From Xanthobacteraceae bacterium (GTDB lineage Bacteria > Pseudomonadota > Alphaproteobacteria > Rhizobiales > Xanthobacteraceae): a stretch of 45,305 bases of DNA. The DNA lies in assembly GCA_030037895.1 (NCBI GenBank), contig JASHPW010000080.1, positions 1 through 45,305 on the forward strand. The letters are read 5' to 3'. A program made the translations under genes and the position numbers. Below the pieces are notes generated by a model that was not told where the DNA came from, made no database searches, and saw only the letters and a program-made list of their open reading frames with translations. Shown in pieces: positions 19,455 to 28,686 of the stretch (its first letter is position 1; the number at the start of each line of letters is the position of its first letter).

Positions 19455-20752
19455 GCCTCTCGTTCTGCCGCGACTGCCTCGCCGACGCCGCGCCGCAGAC
19501 TACACGCTGCCCCGCCTGCGGTTCACCGCGTCTGCTGCGCCATGACGAGCTGACGCGGCTCGCCATCGCCCACGTCGATTGCGACGCCTTCTACGCCACC
19601 ATCGAGAAGCGCGACGATCCCGCGCTTGCCGCCGAGCCGGTCATCGTCGGCGGCGGCCGGCGCGGCGTCGTCGCCGCAGCGTGCTACGTCGCGCGCACGT
19701 TCGGCGTGAAGTCGGCCATGCCGATGTTCGAGGCGCTACGGCTATGCCCGCACGCGCGCGTCATCCGCCTCGACATGGAAAAGTATGCCCGTGTCGGCCG
19801 CGAGGTCCGTCACATGATGCTGGCCTTGACGCCGCTGGTCGAGCCGCTGTCGATCGACGAGGCCTTCCTCGACCTTTCCGGCACCGAGCGGCTGCACGGG
19901 CTGCCGCCCGCCAAGGCGCTTGCGCGCTTTGCCGCCGAAGTCGAGAAGACGTTGCGCATCACCGTGTCGATCGGTCTTTCCTGCAACAAATTCCTGGCCA
20001 AGATCGCCTCCGACCTGGACAAGCCGCGCGGATTTGCGGTGCTGGGCGCGGCCGAGGCGCCGGCGTTCCTGGCGCCGAAGCCGGTGAGCTTCATCTTCGG
20101 CGTCGGCAAGGCCGGCGCCGCCCGGCTCAACCGCGACGGTTTTCACCGCATCGCCGACCTGCAGCGCGCGGGCGAGATCGCGCTGGCGCGCCGCTACGGC
20201 GAGGAAGGCCGCCGCCTCGCCCGTCTCGCGCGCGGCCTCGACGCGCGGCTGGTCAGCGCCGCGCGCGAAACCAAAAGCGTGTCGGCGGAAACGACATTCG
20301 ATCACGACGTCTCCGATTTCCGCGCGCTCGAGCGCATTCTCTGGAGCCAGGTCGAGGAAGTCTCGGCGCGGCTCAAGGCCAAGGCGCTCGCCGGCTCGAC
20401 GGTGACGCTGAAGCTCAAGACCGCGACGTTCAAGATCCGCACGCGCACGCGCGCGCTCGGATCACCGACGCAACTCGCGGCGCGGATTTTCGCCGCCTCG
20501 CGCAGCCTCCTCGAACACGAAACCGACGGCACGAAATTCCGCCTCCTCGGCGTCGGCGTGAGCGCGATCACCACGGCTGAGGCGGCCGATCCCGCCGATC
20601 TCGTGGATGCCCGGACGGCCGAAGCCGAGCACGCGCTCGACCGCGTGCGCGCGCGCTTCGGCGAGAATGCCGTGGTCAGGGGTCTTGCCTTCGAGCGGCC
20701 GGAGGAACGCTGGGCGTCATCGCGAGGAGCGCAGCCAAGGTTGAAGCAATGA
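19451..20752 (+). CDS. dinB: DNA polymerase IV with N-terminal zinc-ribbon-like extension
   Basis: A Y-family translesion polymerase of 433 residues. The palm motifs [18 protein letters not shown] (Asp43) and [11 protein letters not shown] hold the catalytic acidic residues. The fingers, thumb (helix-hairpin-helix near [20 protein letters not shown]) and little-finger domain are intact. The first 34 residues add a Cys6-x2-Cys9 ... Cys20-x2-Cys23 motif ([22 protein letters not shown]), a likely zinc ribbon absent from E. coli DinB. The start is GTG at 19451, overlapping the stop of the DUF3572 gene. An ATG-only start would lose the zinc ribbon. Confidence 0.95.
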   Translation: MSLSFCRDCLADAAPQTTRCPACGSPRLLRHDELTRLAIAHVDCDAFYATIEKRDDPALAAEPVIVGGGRRGVVAAACYVARTFGVKSAMPMFEALRLCPHARVIRLDMEKYARVGREVRHMMLALTPLVEPLSIDEAFLDLSGTERLHGLPPAKALARFAAEVEKTLRITVSIGLSCNKFLAKIASDLDKPRGFAVLGAAEAPAFLAPKPVSFIFGVGKAGAARLNRDGFHRIADLQRAGEIALARRYGEEGRRLARLARGLDARLVSAARETKSVSAETTFDHDVSDFRALERILWSQVEEVSARLKAKALAGSTVTLKLKTATFKIRTRTRALGSPTQLAARIFAASRSLLEHETDGTKFRLLGVGVSAITTAEAADPADLVDARTAEAEHALDRVRARFGENAVVRGLAFERPEERWASSRGAQPRLKQ

Positions 20753-20761
20753 CCACTTACG

Positions 20762-21622
20762 CTACGGGCACGGTTTCGTCTGCTTGATCTCCAGCGAGGT
20801 GAGTTTACCGGCGACGACGAAATCGTTGTAGTCAAGCGACAAAGCGCGCGAGATACCGTTCTCGTAAAGCTCGAAGCCGATCGTATAAACCGGCGTTTGC
20901 TCACCGCTTTTCGGGTTTTGGTCCTGCTCGAAATAGCTGATCGTGACCGGCCAGCGCGGGACGTTGGCGAGCTTCGGCTCATTGGCCGCGGCGTCGTCGT
21001 GCTTGCGCTCATCGGGAGCGAGTTTGTGGCCGATCACGGTGAGCGTGTCGTAGACCTTCTCGCCGGTATCCGATCCGTCATAGACCGGAAAGTCGAGAAT
21101 AGTCTTGCCGGCATGCGCCGCGGCAATCACCCGCACCATGTGTTCGGTCGGGAACACGACTCCGGCGTCGATATCGAGGACCTTGTGCTCGGGCTTCACC
21201 AGGTCGACGGCCGTCGCCGTCCTGCGCCGCTCGGCACGGCCGTCGACCGAATCGACCAGATTCTCGTCGACAAAATTTTCCGAGGTGAATTTGAAGCTCT
21301 TGGCGTCGCCGCCTTCCCAGGTCGTCGAGCGCAGATCGCTCGTTGCGATCTTGCCTTCGCCGCTGTCAAGCGCGGAAACCTGGCGGAACTGGAGCGAATA
21401 GCCCGCGCAGGCGCTGCCGTCGAAGTCGTAGAGGATGCGGCCGCTCACCCCGACGATCTGCGCGTCGCCGCGCGTCGCGGCGAGCGAAAGGTCGTAGATG
21501 GCCCGGTGCGGGACGAGCACCGGGGGACTCTCTTGCGCGCTGACGCCGCAAGCCGGCACGGCGAACAGCAACGTGAACGCAAGGAGGACGCCGCGCGATG
21601 CGAAAGTGTGAGCCGCAGCCAT
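20762..21622 (-). CDS. eipB: Periplasmic cell-envelope integrity protein EipB (DUF1849)
   Basis: A 286-residue exported protein of the DUF1849/EipB family, shown in Brucella to be a periplasmic beta-spiral protein needed for envelope integrity. The signal peptide occupies about residues 1-29 (LLAFTLLFAVPACGVSAQ). The mature protein starts with LVPHRAIYDLSLA, the family opening, and continues with many beta segments. Two cysteines remain, Cys72 (SACAGYSLQF) and Cys285 near the C-terminus (KPCP), fitting the conserved disulfide of the family. The ATG at 21622 is chosen for its signal peptide. It is convergent with dinB (nine bases) and divergent from the RidA gene. Confidence 0.93.
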   Translation of the reverse strand: MAAAHTFASRGVLLAFTLLFAVPACGVSAQESPPVLVPHRAIYDLSLAATRGDAQIVGVSGRILYDFDGSACAGYSLQFRQVSALDSGEGKIATSDLRSTTWEGGDAKSFKFTSENFVDENLVDSVDGRAERRRTATAVDLVKPEHKVLDIDAGVVFPTEHMVRVIAAAHAGKTILDFPVYDGSDTGEKVYDTLTVIGHKLAPDERKHDDAAANEPKLANVPRWPVTISYFEQDQNPKSGEQTPVYTIGFELYENGISRALSLDYNDFVVAGKLTSLEIKQTKPCP

Positions 21623-21828
21623 GAATCTCCCGCTTTGTTGGCCCCGGAATAGCCGCTCCTGTCGATTCCCCCGCGGGGTCTTCCGTCGATCGCCGGATGG
21701 CGGCGAAGATAGGGGCCCTGCCCGCCGGCCGCAACTGCGGTCCGCGCGATGCGCCGCTTGCATGATATGCTGTGGGCCGCCATGAAAAGCCCGGGCGCAA
21801 GCCTGCGGGCCAAGATCTGGAGGACGTC

Positions 21829-22296
21829 ATGACCGGAACGGTCGAGAAGAAATTGAGCGAGCTCGGCATTAAGCTGACGGCGCCGGCGGCTCCGATCGCC
21901 AATTACGTTCCGTTCGTGCGCACCGGCAATCTGCTCACGGTGTCCGGACAGATTTGCCTCGATGCCGACGGCAAGCTCGTTGCCGCGGGACAGCTCGGCG
22001 GCGGCGTCTCGATCGAGGACGGGCAAAAAGCGGCGCGCGCCTGCGCCGTCAACCTTCTCGCCCAGGTCAAGGCCGCGCTCGGCGATCTCGACAAGGTGCG
22101 GCGCGTCGTGCGGCTCGGCGGGTTCGTGAATTCGGCGGCGGGCTTCGGCGACGGTCCGAAAGTAATGAACGGCGCCTCCGATCTCATGGTCGCGGTTTTC
22201 GGAGACAAGGGCAGGCACGCGCGCTCCACCGTCGGCGTCGCGGCGTTGCCGCGTGACGCGGCAATCGAGGTCGAGGGCCTCTTCGAAGTGTCCTGA
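21829..22296 (+). CDS. RidA family (YjgF/YER057c/UK114) protein
   Basis: A 155-residue protein of the RidA superfamily, whose archetype hydrolyses reactive enamine/imine intermediates. Recognisable blocks are NYVPFVRTGNLLTVSGQICL, ACAVNLLAQVKAALGDLDKV, VRLGGFVNSAAGFGDGPKVM and RSTVGVAALPRDAAIEVEGL, the last holding the Arg expected at the active site. It belongs to the longer subgroup rather than canonical RidA (about 128 residues), so deaminase activity is not certain. The ATG at 21829 is chosen for homology; the frame is open 19 codons upstream. It starts a likely operon with the phosphodiesterase and acyltransferase genes. Confidence 0.9.
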   Translation: MTGTVEKKLSELGIKLTAPAAPIANYVPFVRTGNLLTVSGQICLDADGKLVAAGQLGGGVSIEDGQKAARACAVNLLAQVKAALGDLDKVRRVVRLGGFVNSAAGFGDGPKVMNGASDLMVAVFGDKGRHARSTVGVAALPRDAAIEVEGLFEVS

Positions 22297-22299
22297 ACG

Positions 22300-23049
22300 G
22301 TGCCCGCCTCGCTCGACTGGCTCACCGCGCGACCGATCGCGCACCGCGGGCTGCACGACGCCGCGCGCGGCGTGATCGAGAACACGGCCGCCGCCATGCG
22401 CGCGGCGCTGGCAGCCGGCTATGGCATCGAGGCCGATCTGCAAGTCAGCGCCGACGGCGAGGCCATGGTGCATCACGACGATACGCTTGGCCGGCTCACC
22501 GCGGGCGACGGCCGCCTCGATCGACTGAGCGCCGCCGATCTCAAACGCATTCCGTTCCACGGCAGCGGCGAGCGCATGCTGACGCTCGGCGAACTCTGCG
22601 ACCTCGTCGCCGGGCGTGCCGCCATGGTGCTCGAGCTGAAAAGTCGGTTCGACGGCGATGGCGCCCTTCCCGCCCGTGTGGCGGCAATCCTCGCGGCATA
22701 TCCGGGGTCCGTTGCCGCAATGTCGTTCGACCCGCTGCAGCTCAAGCTGCTGCGGCGCGACCTCCCTCGCCTGCCGCGCGGCATCCTGGCGGCAACATAC
22801 CGGCCGCATCCCTATTGGGATCAGATGCCGCCCCGGCTGCGTTACACAATGGGGTCCTTGCTCCCGGCCTTGACGGCGCGGCCGCATTTCGTGGCTTATG
22901 CGGTCGGCGATCTGCCGGCGTTGGCGCCGGTGTTCGCGCGGCACATTTTGTGCCTGCCGCTCCTCACCTGGGTGGTGCGCACGCAAGACGAGCGGCAGCG
23001 CGCAGCGCGCTGGGCGGACCAGATGATTTTCGAAGGCTTTCGGCCATGA
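22300..23049 (+). CDS. Glycerophosphodiester phosphodiesterase
   Basis: A 249-residue GDPD-family TIM-barrel enzyme that would release glycerol 3-phosphate from glycerophosphodiesters. Catalytic elements are His15-Arg16 (IAHRGLHD), Glu44 and Asp46 (GIEADLQ) and the second histidine in MVHHDDTLGRLT. It lacks a signal peptide, so it is cytoplasmic. The GTG at 22300, three bases after the RidA stop, is the only start that keeps the HRG motif near the N-terminus. The stop overlaps the next start (ATGA), so the genes are coupled. Confidence 0.93.
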   Translation: MPASLDWLTARPIAHRGLHDAARGVIENTAAAMRAALAAGYGIEADLQVSADGEAMVHHDDTLGRLTAGDGRLDRLSAADLKRIPFHGSGERMLTLGELCDLVAGRAAMVLELKSRFDGDGALPARVAAILAAYPGSVAAMSFDPLQLKLLRRDLPRLPRGILAATYRPHPYWDQMPPRLRYTMGSLLPALTARPHFVAYAVGDLPALAPVFARHILCLPLLTWVVRTQDERQRAARWADQMIFEGFRP

Positions 23050-24380
23050 CCCGCGTCCAGAACGAGCCGCCGCCGCTGCCGCTCCCCGAGCGCGCGCCAG
23101 CGGCCGCGGAGTTGCGCGTCGGCGTGCTCACGACCATCGGCGAAGTGAGCCCTGCAGCGTGGGACGCCTGCGCCAACCCACGATCGGGTTCCGAACGCGA
23201 CCGCATGGTCCGCTCCGGGTCCCCTGAAGGGGCGCATGGGCCTTATGAAAAGGTCGCCGCGAAAGCTCAATTACTGGATCAGGAATCTGTTTTCAACCCA
23301 TTCTTATCACATCATTTTCTTTCTGCACTGGAAAAGTCAAAATCGGTCGGCGGCCGTTCCGGCTGGCAGGTCCGGCACGTGGTCGTCAGAACCGTGGACG
23401 ACGACACGGTGCTCGCCGCCGCGCCGTGCTATCTCAAGAGCCATTCACGCGGCGAATACGTCTTCGACCATGGCTGGGCCGAGGCCTATGCGCGCGCCGG
23501 CGGCAGCTATTATCCCAAGCTGCAGGTGGCGGTGCCTTTTACGCCGGCGGCGGGACGCCGGCTGTTGGTCCGGCCGGGCCCGCCCGCCCAACACGCCCGC
23601 CGGGCGCTCGTCGCCGGGCTGATTGAGCTTTGCGGCCTCGACCGCGCGTCTGGGGTTCACGTGACCTTCGCGACCGAGCCGGAATTCCGTTTCCTCGGCG
23701 AACTCGGATTCCTGCAACGCACCGACCAGCAGTTCCACTGGGAAAATCCGGGCTATGCCAGCTTCGATGACTTCCTCGCCGCGCTGACGGCGCGCAAGCG
23801 CAAGACCATCCGCCGCGAACGCCATGACGCCTTGGCCGACGGCATCACCGTGCATTGGCTGAGCGGCAACGACCTCACCGAGGCGGTGTGGGACGCCTTC
23901 TTCACCTTCTACATGGAGACCGGCTCGCGCAAATGGGGCCGCCCCTACCTGACCCGGCCGTTTTTCTCTCTCGTCGGCGAGACGATGCGCGAGCGCATCC
24001 TGCTGGTCATGGCCAAGCGCGCCGGACGCTGGATCGCCGGCGCCATCAATTTCGTCGGCTCGCACACCTTGTTCGGCCGCCATTGGGGCGCCGTCGAGCA
24101 TCACCCGTTCCTGCATTTCGAGCTGTGCTACTACCAGGCGATCGATTACGCGATCGCGCACCAGCTTCCCCGCGTCGAGGCCGGCGCCCAAGGCGAACAC
24201 AAGATCGCCCGCGGCTACATGCCGGCGACCACCTATTCGGCCCATTATATCGCCGATCCGGCGCTGCGGCGGGCGGTCGGCGATTACCTCATCCGCGAGC
24301 GCGCCTATGTCGCGGCGGTGGGCGCCGAGCTTGCCGCTGTCGGTCCCTACCGCAAGGATTTCGCGCTCGAGCCGGATTGA
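23046..24380 (+). CDS. FemAB-like GNAT acyltransferase (DUF482 / peptidogalycan family)
   Basis: A 444-residue protein of the DUF482 family, an acyltransferase fold related to FemAB and leucyl/phenylalanyl transferase; the substrate is unknown. Conserved segments include NPFLSHHFLSALEKS, CYLKSHSRGEYVFDHGWAEA, YPKLQVAVPFTPAAGRRLLV, RKRKTIRRER, FYMETGSRKWGRPYLTRPFF, LFGRHWG and the terminal GAQGEHKIARGYMP. Its start overlaps the phosphodiesterase stop. Codons for about residues 70-100 are strikingly AT-rich (two TTA leucine codons, several TCA/TCT/CTT) in contrast to the rest of the gene, although they encode a conserved motif. Confidence 0.88.
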   Translation: MTRVQNEPPPLPLPERAPAAAELRVGVLTTIGEVSPAAWDACANPRSGSERDRMVRSGSPEGAHGPYEKVAAKAQLLDQESVFNPFLSHHFLSALEKSKSVGGRSGWQVRHVVVRTVDDDTVLAAAPCYLKSHSRGEYVFDHGWAEAYARAGGSYYPKLQVAVPFTPAAGRRLLVRPGPPAQHARRALVAGLIELCGLDRASGVHVTFATEPEFRFLGELGFLQRTDQQFHWENPGYASFDDFLAALTARKRKTIRRERHDALADGITVHWLSGNDLTEAVWDAFFTFYMETGSRKWGRPYLTRPFFSLVGETMRERILLVMAKRAGRWIAGAINFVGSHTLFGRHWGAVEHHPFLHFELCYYQAIDYAIAHQLPRVEAGAQGEHKIARGYMPATTYSAHYIADPALRRAVGDYLIRERAYVAAVGAELAAVGPYRKDFALEPD

Positions 24381-24469
24381 TTACGATTGCTTTTTGTTGC
24401 GCATGATTCCTTTCCGAAAACCGCCAACCCGACCGGATCAAGTATCATGCCGTAGAGGCGGAGGGCACA

Positions 24470-24898
24470 ATGCCGAACTATGACCCGAACAACGTCTTTG
24501 CCAAGATTCTGCGCGGTGAATTGCCGTCCCACAAGGTGTACGAGGACGACAAGACTTTCGCCTTTCTCGACATCATGCCGCGGGCGTCGGGCCACACTTT
24601 GGTGATTCCCAAAGCGCCGGCCCGCACGATTTTTGACATCGACGCGGACGACCTCGCCCATCTCATCAAGACGACGCAGGCGGTCGCGCGAGCGGCGATG
24701 ACGGTGTTTTCCGCCGACGGCCTCACCATTCAACAGTTCAACGAACCGGCCGGCGGTCAGCTGGTGTTTCACCTGCATATCCACGTCATTCCGCGCAAGA
24801 ACGGCGTGCCGCTGAAGCCTCCGGCGAGCTTCAAGGAGGAGCCGTCGGTGCTGTCGGACCAGGCGCTCAAGCTCGCCGCCGCGCTCAAGGGGGCGTAA
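24470..24898 (+). CDS. HIT family nucleotide hydrolase/transferase
   Basis: A 142-residue histidine-triad protein with the active-site motif HLHIHVIP (His101, His103, His105), the last of which lies close to the catalytic position. The N-terminal segment NVFAKILRGELPSHKVYEDD is typical of the HINT/Hit branch that hydrolyses adenosine phosphoramidates. It is preceded by GGCGGAGGGCACA, a usable ribosome-binding site. It has 89 bases to the upstream acyltransferase gene and may have its own promoter. The exact substrate is not predictable. Confidence 0.94.
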   Translation: MPNYDPNNVFAKILRGELPSHKVYEDDKTFAFLDIMPRASGHTLVIPKAPARTIFDIDADDLAHLIKTTQAVARAAMTVFSADGLTIQQFNEPAGGQLVFHLHIHVIPRKNGVPLKPPASFKEEPSVLSDQALKLAAALKGA

Positions 24899-24913
24899 TT
24901 GGGCTCCCGGACT

Positions 24914-25029
24914 TCGTCATTCCGGATCGATTGACACGAGAAGCGCGGCAAGTCCGGAATCCATACCATACCCACGGCCATGATGATGGATTCCGGGGCG
25001 CCCTCGCGTCGCTCGGCCCCGAATGACGA
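24914..25029. repeat. Large imperfect intergenic palindrome
   Basis: Outer arms are TCGTCATTC (24914-24922) and GAATGACGA (25021-25029). Inside them CGGAATCCATA is mirrored by ATGGATTCCGGGG, giving a long imperfect hairpin. The words GTCATTCCGG and GGAATCCAT are familiar from interspersed palindromic repeats of Bradyrhizobium-like genomes. It separates the convergent HIT and popZ genes and could also end transcription on both sides. Confidence 0.7.
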
Positions 25030-25045
25030 TACGATACCGGCCCGT

Positions 25046-25756
25046 TCAGCCGGCGCGACCGCGCGAGACGCGCTCGATCTCCGCCCGCACCAAGCGCTCG
25101 ACCATGCCGGGCAGATTGTCATCAAGCCAGCTCTTCAGCATCGGCCGCAACATCTCCCGCACGAGGTCTTCAAGCGTGCGGGCGTTCTGCACCAGCACGG
25201 TTTGCGCCAGCGCGTTGAACGCGGAATCGACCGCGGCGCGGGTCTCACGCGACAGGAGCTGCACCCGCTCGTCAGCGCCAAGCCCGCCGGCCTCGCGCCC
25301 GGAACGGCCGCGAACTTCCGCGACGATTTTTTGCACAACGGGTTGTTCGATCGACTCATCGAGGCTCACGCCCGACTGGCCCTCGATTTTGAGAAATTGC
25401 GGCGGCGGGTCGGCTGCCGCGTTCGGCGCGTTTGGCATCGTTGCCGTCATCGATTCAGTGAGATCGAGAATGTCGGAGGATTGATCCTCGAGGCTTGCAT
25501 CGTCCGCGGCAGCGGCCGCCGGCGCCGGCGACGAAGACTCTTCGGCAAGGATCTCAGCGGCGTGCGGCTCGGGGGGAACCACGGCCGGGGGCGCCGGGGC
25601 GGCGGCGGAGGGCGGCGGCGGCGGCGCAGATTGCGGGATCTTCGCCTCCGTTTCGCGTTGCGCGGATTTGCTGGCGTCGTCGTCGGCGATGATGCGGCGA
25701 ATGGAGGCGAGGATTTCCTCCATGGACGGTTCTTGCGATTTCGCCGGCTGGGTCAT
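25046..25756 (-). CDS. popZ: Polar organizing protein PopZ-like (DUF2497)
   Basis: A 236-residue protein with the PopZ layout. A short N-terminal helix (EPSMEEILASIRRIIADDD) is followed by a long proline/alanine/acid-rich disordered middle (about residues 30-110) and a C-terminal helical region (TLEDLVREMLRPMLKSWLDD then NLPGMVERLVRAEIERVSRG) used for oligomerisation. PopZ forms a pole-marking matrix that anchors ParB-parS and regulators such as DivK pathway proteins in Caulobacter. It follows tolC on the same strand, a common alphaproteobacterial order. The disordered part is not conserved, so assignment rests on the two ends. Confidence 0.9.
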   Translation of the reverse strand: MTQPAKSQEPSMEEILASIRRIIADDDASKSAQRETEAKIPQSAPPPPPSAAAPAPPAVVPPEPHAAEILAEESSSPAPAAAAADDASLEDQSSDILDLTESMTATMPNAPNAAADPPPQFLKIEGQSGVSLDESIEQPVVQKIVAEVRGRSGREAGGLGADERVQLLSRETRAAVDSAFNALAQTVLVQNARTLEDLVREMLRPMLKSWLDDNLPGMVERLVRAEIERVSRGRAG

Positions 25757-25963
25757 GCGCGCATCTTCACCTTAAGCTGTGCATGCCCCCCGCTCTCGCG
25801 CGGCCGACACCCGTCGGTCCGGCCTCGATGGCCGCGAATCGCCCAAGCAATTATGCAACGCCACGGGCAAGTATGTCATGGCGAAAGTCGAACGCAAGCA
25901 GCGATCTGTGGATGACAATCGTCGAGATGGGTGGCGTGGATGCGGCGGCGCGGCCCTTCCGGC

Positions 25964-27376
25964 CTATCTGCCGTCCGGATTGCGGACGCCGATCCATGCA
26001 TCCCGCACCTGCTGATAATGCACTTGCGGATCGTAGATGAGGACGTCGAGGCCGAGCCTCTGCATCGAGAGCCCACCGACGGCCGCCAGCAGCGTATAGG
26101 AGGCCACCACGCGGTCGTGTTGCGCCGTGACCAGCGCGACGCGGGCGTTGACGAGTTCCTGCTGCGCATTGAGCACGTCGAGCGTGGTGCGTTGGCCGAC
26201 GCGGGCTTCCTCGCGCACGCCGTTGAGCGCAATCTCCGCGGCGTTGACCTGCGCGGTGGTCGCTTCAATCTGCGCCTTGGCGGCGTCGAGCTGGCCCCAG
26301 CTCTGCACCACCGTGGCCCGCGCCTGGTCGCGGTTGACGTCGAGATTGAGCCGCTGCTGTCCCAAAGTTTCCTTGGCCTGACGGATGGCGGAATATTCGG
26401 CGCCGCCTTGGTAGATCGGCACCGTCAACGTGCCGACGACGGCAAAGGCGGTCTCTTTGAGGATTTCATAGGCCGGATCCGTCCCCTGCAACGCGCTCGC
26501 ATTGAGGGTGAGGTTCGGATAGAGCGCCCCTTCGCTGACCTTGACGGCAAGCTCGGCAACATCGGCGCCGTAGGCGGCGGCCAGGACTGAAGGGCTCTGC
26601 GCCTGGCCCTGCTTGATCGCCAGCGCCAGCATATGGGGCGAGAGCCGATCGACCGGCGTGCCGGGCGCGAGCCGGCCCGGATCGACCCCGATGATGCGCC
26701 GATAATTGGCCTGCGAGGTCACATAGTTCGACTGCGCACCCAGGAGCGAGGATCGCCCGGCCGCGAGCCGCGATTCCGCCTGCGCGACGTCGGTGCGCGT
26801 CACCTCGCCGACATTGAAGCGGTCGCGCGTCTGCTTGAGCTGCTCGGTCAGCACTTCGACGTTGCGTCGATTGAGGTCGAGGATCGCCTGATCGCGCAAC
26901 AAATTCATGTAGGCGGTGGCGGCGTCGAGCAGCACTTGCTGCTCGGTCACGCGCAACGTCTCGCGCGCGGCCATGACCTGACTTTCCGCCTGGCGGGTAC
27001 GGTTGGCGGTCTGGAAGCCGTTGTACAGGGTTTGCGACGCAGTGGCGCCGACGCTGCGTGAGAGGAACTGCTCGGCGAATTTGGTGGTGGTTAGCGTGCC
27101 GGCAATGGGAAACTCCGATGTGGCATTTTCGTAATTGTAACCGGCGTTGCCGGTCAGGCTCAGCTTCGGGCGGTATCCGGACAAGGCTTGCGGTACGTTC
27201 TCGTCGGTCGCGCGCAATGCCGCGCGTTGCGCGTTGAGCGACGGATTGTTCTGGTAGGCCTGCACCAACGCCCACTCGAGCGTATCGGCGACCGCCTGCG
27301 AGCAAGTCATGCCCATGGCGCCGGCAGCGACTCCGACGCCAGCAAGAGTCGCAATATACGCCCGCACCCCCCGCAT
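25964..27376 (-). CDS. tolC: TolC family outer-membrane efflux protein
   Basis: A 470-residue outer-membrane channel protein of type I secretion and multidrug efflux systems. It has a signal peptide (residues 1-30, ending SQAVA before DTLEWALVQAYQNNPSLNAQ) and the two outer-membrane-efflux repeats typical of TolC, with long helical segments (for example AYMNLLRDQAILDLNRRNVE and EEARVGQRTTLDVLNAQQEL). The start MRGVRAYIA at 27376 is preferred, since an upstream in-frame ATG would put an odd extension before the signal peptide. No membrane-fusion or pump gene is adjacent, so it may serve several transporters. Its neighbours are a Pcm-like gene and popZ. Confidence 0.95.
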   Translation of the reverse strand: MRGVRAYIATLAGVGVAAGAMGMTCSQAVADTLEWALVQAYQNNPSLNAQRAALRATDENVPQALSGYRPKLSLTGNAGYNYENATSEFPIAGTLTTTKFAEQFLSRSVGATASQTLYNGFQTANRTRQAESQVMAARETLRVTEQQVLLDAATAYMNLLRDQAILDLNRRNVEVLTEQLKQTRDRFNVGEVTRTDVAQAESRLAAGRSSLLGAQSNYVTSQANYRRIIGVDPGRLAPGTPVDRLSPHMLALAIKQGQAQSPSVLAAAYGADVAELAVKVSEGALYPNLTLNASALQGTDPAYEILKETAFAVVGTLTVPIYQGGAEYSAIRQAKETLGQQRLNLDVNRDQARATVVQSWGQLDAAKAQIEATTAQVNAAEIALNGVREEARVGQRTTLDVLNAQQELVNARVALVTAQHDRVVASYTLLAAVGGLSMQRLGLDVLIYDPQVHYQQVRDAWIGVRNPDGR

Positions 27377-27622
27377 GAGACTTATGCCGCTCCCCCACCC
27401 CAACTTCGGCCCCCGCGGAACTCCGGACGACAACCCCTCGCCCCGTCCAATCGGACAGGCCGACGGAACCCCACCCGCAACCTTATTCGTCCGAACTGCG
27501 GCGCGAAACCCCCAAGCGCGGAGTTAACCGCAAAATTCCGACCATTGACACATAAGGGCCACAGGTACCGACTTCGGCCTCCGATTGCCGATCCTCCTTT
27601 CGCGGACGACCTTTTGCCCAAT

Positions 27623-28291
27623 TTAGGGGCGGAATCCCTCGAATACGAACGCCGGCGGCGCGGCAAAGCCGGGCAGCAATCCAGCGGCGGCATCGAACAC
27701 CGGGCGGCCCACCAATTGACCTTCAATCACGTGAAAAATCATACCCTTAGCTGCCGGGGAGCGGCCGTAAATGCAGGCCAGCCGACCGTCCGGCTTCAAC
27801 TGGCGACCGAGCGCCTCGGGCGTGATCTCGGTCGCACCATTGAGGAGAATCACGTCGTACGGCGCGCCGGGTTGCCAGCCCGCAGTCAAAGGCCCGGTGA
27901 CGACCTGGACTTGAGCGGCATCCACCGCCGCAAGCGCTTCTTTCGCTTGGCGCGCCAGTTCTGCGTCCTCCTCCAATGCAATCACCGAACTCGCAAGCCG
28001 CGCCAGCACCGCCGAGGAATAGCCGGTTCCGCAAGCCACATCGAGGACATGATCCCCGCTCTGCACGCCCGCGGCCTGGATCAGCTTGGCGAGCACCATC
28101 GGCTTGAGCAAGGCGCGGCCTTTGGCAATCGGAATATCCTTGTCGAGATAGGCAAGCGCGGCGAGCGACGGCGGCACGAAACGCTCCCGCGGCAACGTCA
28201 GCATGGCCTCCTGCAAATCGAGATTGGTGACGTCGGCAGTACGAACCTGCCCTTCCACCATCAGCCGGCGCGCGGTGGCGGTATCGAACAT
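27623..28291 (-). CDS. Protein-L-isoaspartate O-methyltransferase-like protein
   Basis: A 222-residue SAM-dependent methyltransferase of the Pcm family. The N-terminal part (MFDTATARRLMVEGQVRTAD) and PRERFVPPSLAALAYLDKDI are as in the alphaproteobacterial Pcm-like group. Motif I is VLDVACGTGYSSAVLARL, and VILLNGATEITPEALG follows. In canonical Pcm the region before motif I includes a substrate Ser/Thr-rich GQTIS-type loop; here it reads AKGRALLKPMVLAKL, so repair activity on isoaspartyl residues is uncertain. The ATG at 28291 matches family starts. It is upstream of tolC on the same strand with 246 bases between. Confidence 0.88.
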   Translation of the reverse strand: MFDTATARRLMVEGQVRTADVTNLDLQEAMLTLPRERFVPPSLAALAYLDKDIPIAKGRALLKPMVLAKLIQAAGVQSGDHVLDVACGTGYSSAVLARLASSVIALEEDAELARQAKEALAAVDAAQVQVVTGPLTAGWQPGAPYDVILLNGATEITPEALGRQLKPDGRLACIYGRSPAAKGMIFHVIEGQLVGRPVFDAAAGLLPGFAAPPAFVFEGFRP

Positions 28292-28517
28292 GTCTTCGGT
28301 TCCATGGTCGGGAACGAATCTTGTGCGGCAGGGCTCTGGAAAACGCAAGCGGCGGCGGCGCGTCAAACAATGTGCGCGTGGCGCAATACCGCCAGCCCCG
28401 CGGGTAAACCATGGCCGTTCGCGGGAACGGGTGCGCCGTTGTCGGGACCTCGACCTTCCGATATACAGCGCCACTGTATAGGCGTCGGCTGGTGCGCCGG
28501 TGCGCGACGCCTGACAG

Positions 28518-28591
28518 GGCCACGTGGCGGAGTGGTTACGCAGCGGTCTGCAAAACCGTTTACCCCGGTTCAATTCCGGGCGTGGCCTCCA
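28518..28591 (+). tRNA. tRNA-Cys (GCA)
   Basis: A 74-base tRNA with encoded CCA. The acceptor GGCCACG pairs with CGTGGCC. The anticodon arm GCGGTCTGCAAAACCGT gives anticodon GCA. The T-arm CCCGGTTCAATTCCGGG is complete. Confidence 0.96.
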
Positions 28592-28686
28592 CATCATCCT
28601 TTACGCCGCGATCACCGGACGGCTTTCAAAGCCGGTGCGGCTTTGTTATAGGCAAGCGCGGCTTGCACGCGACACGCTGCCATCGT

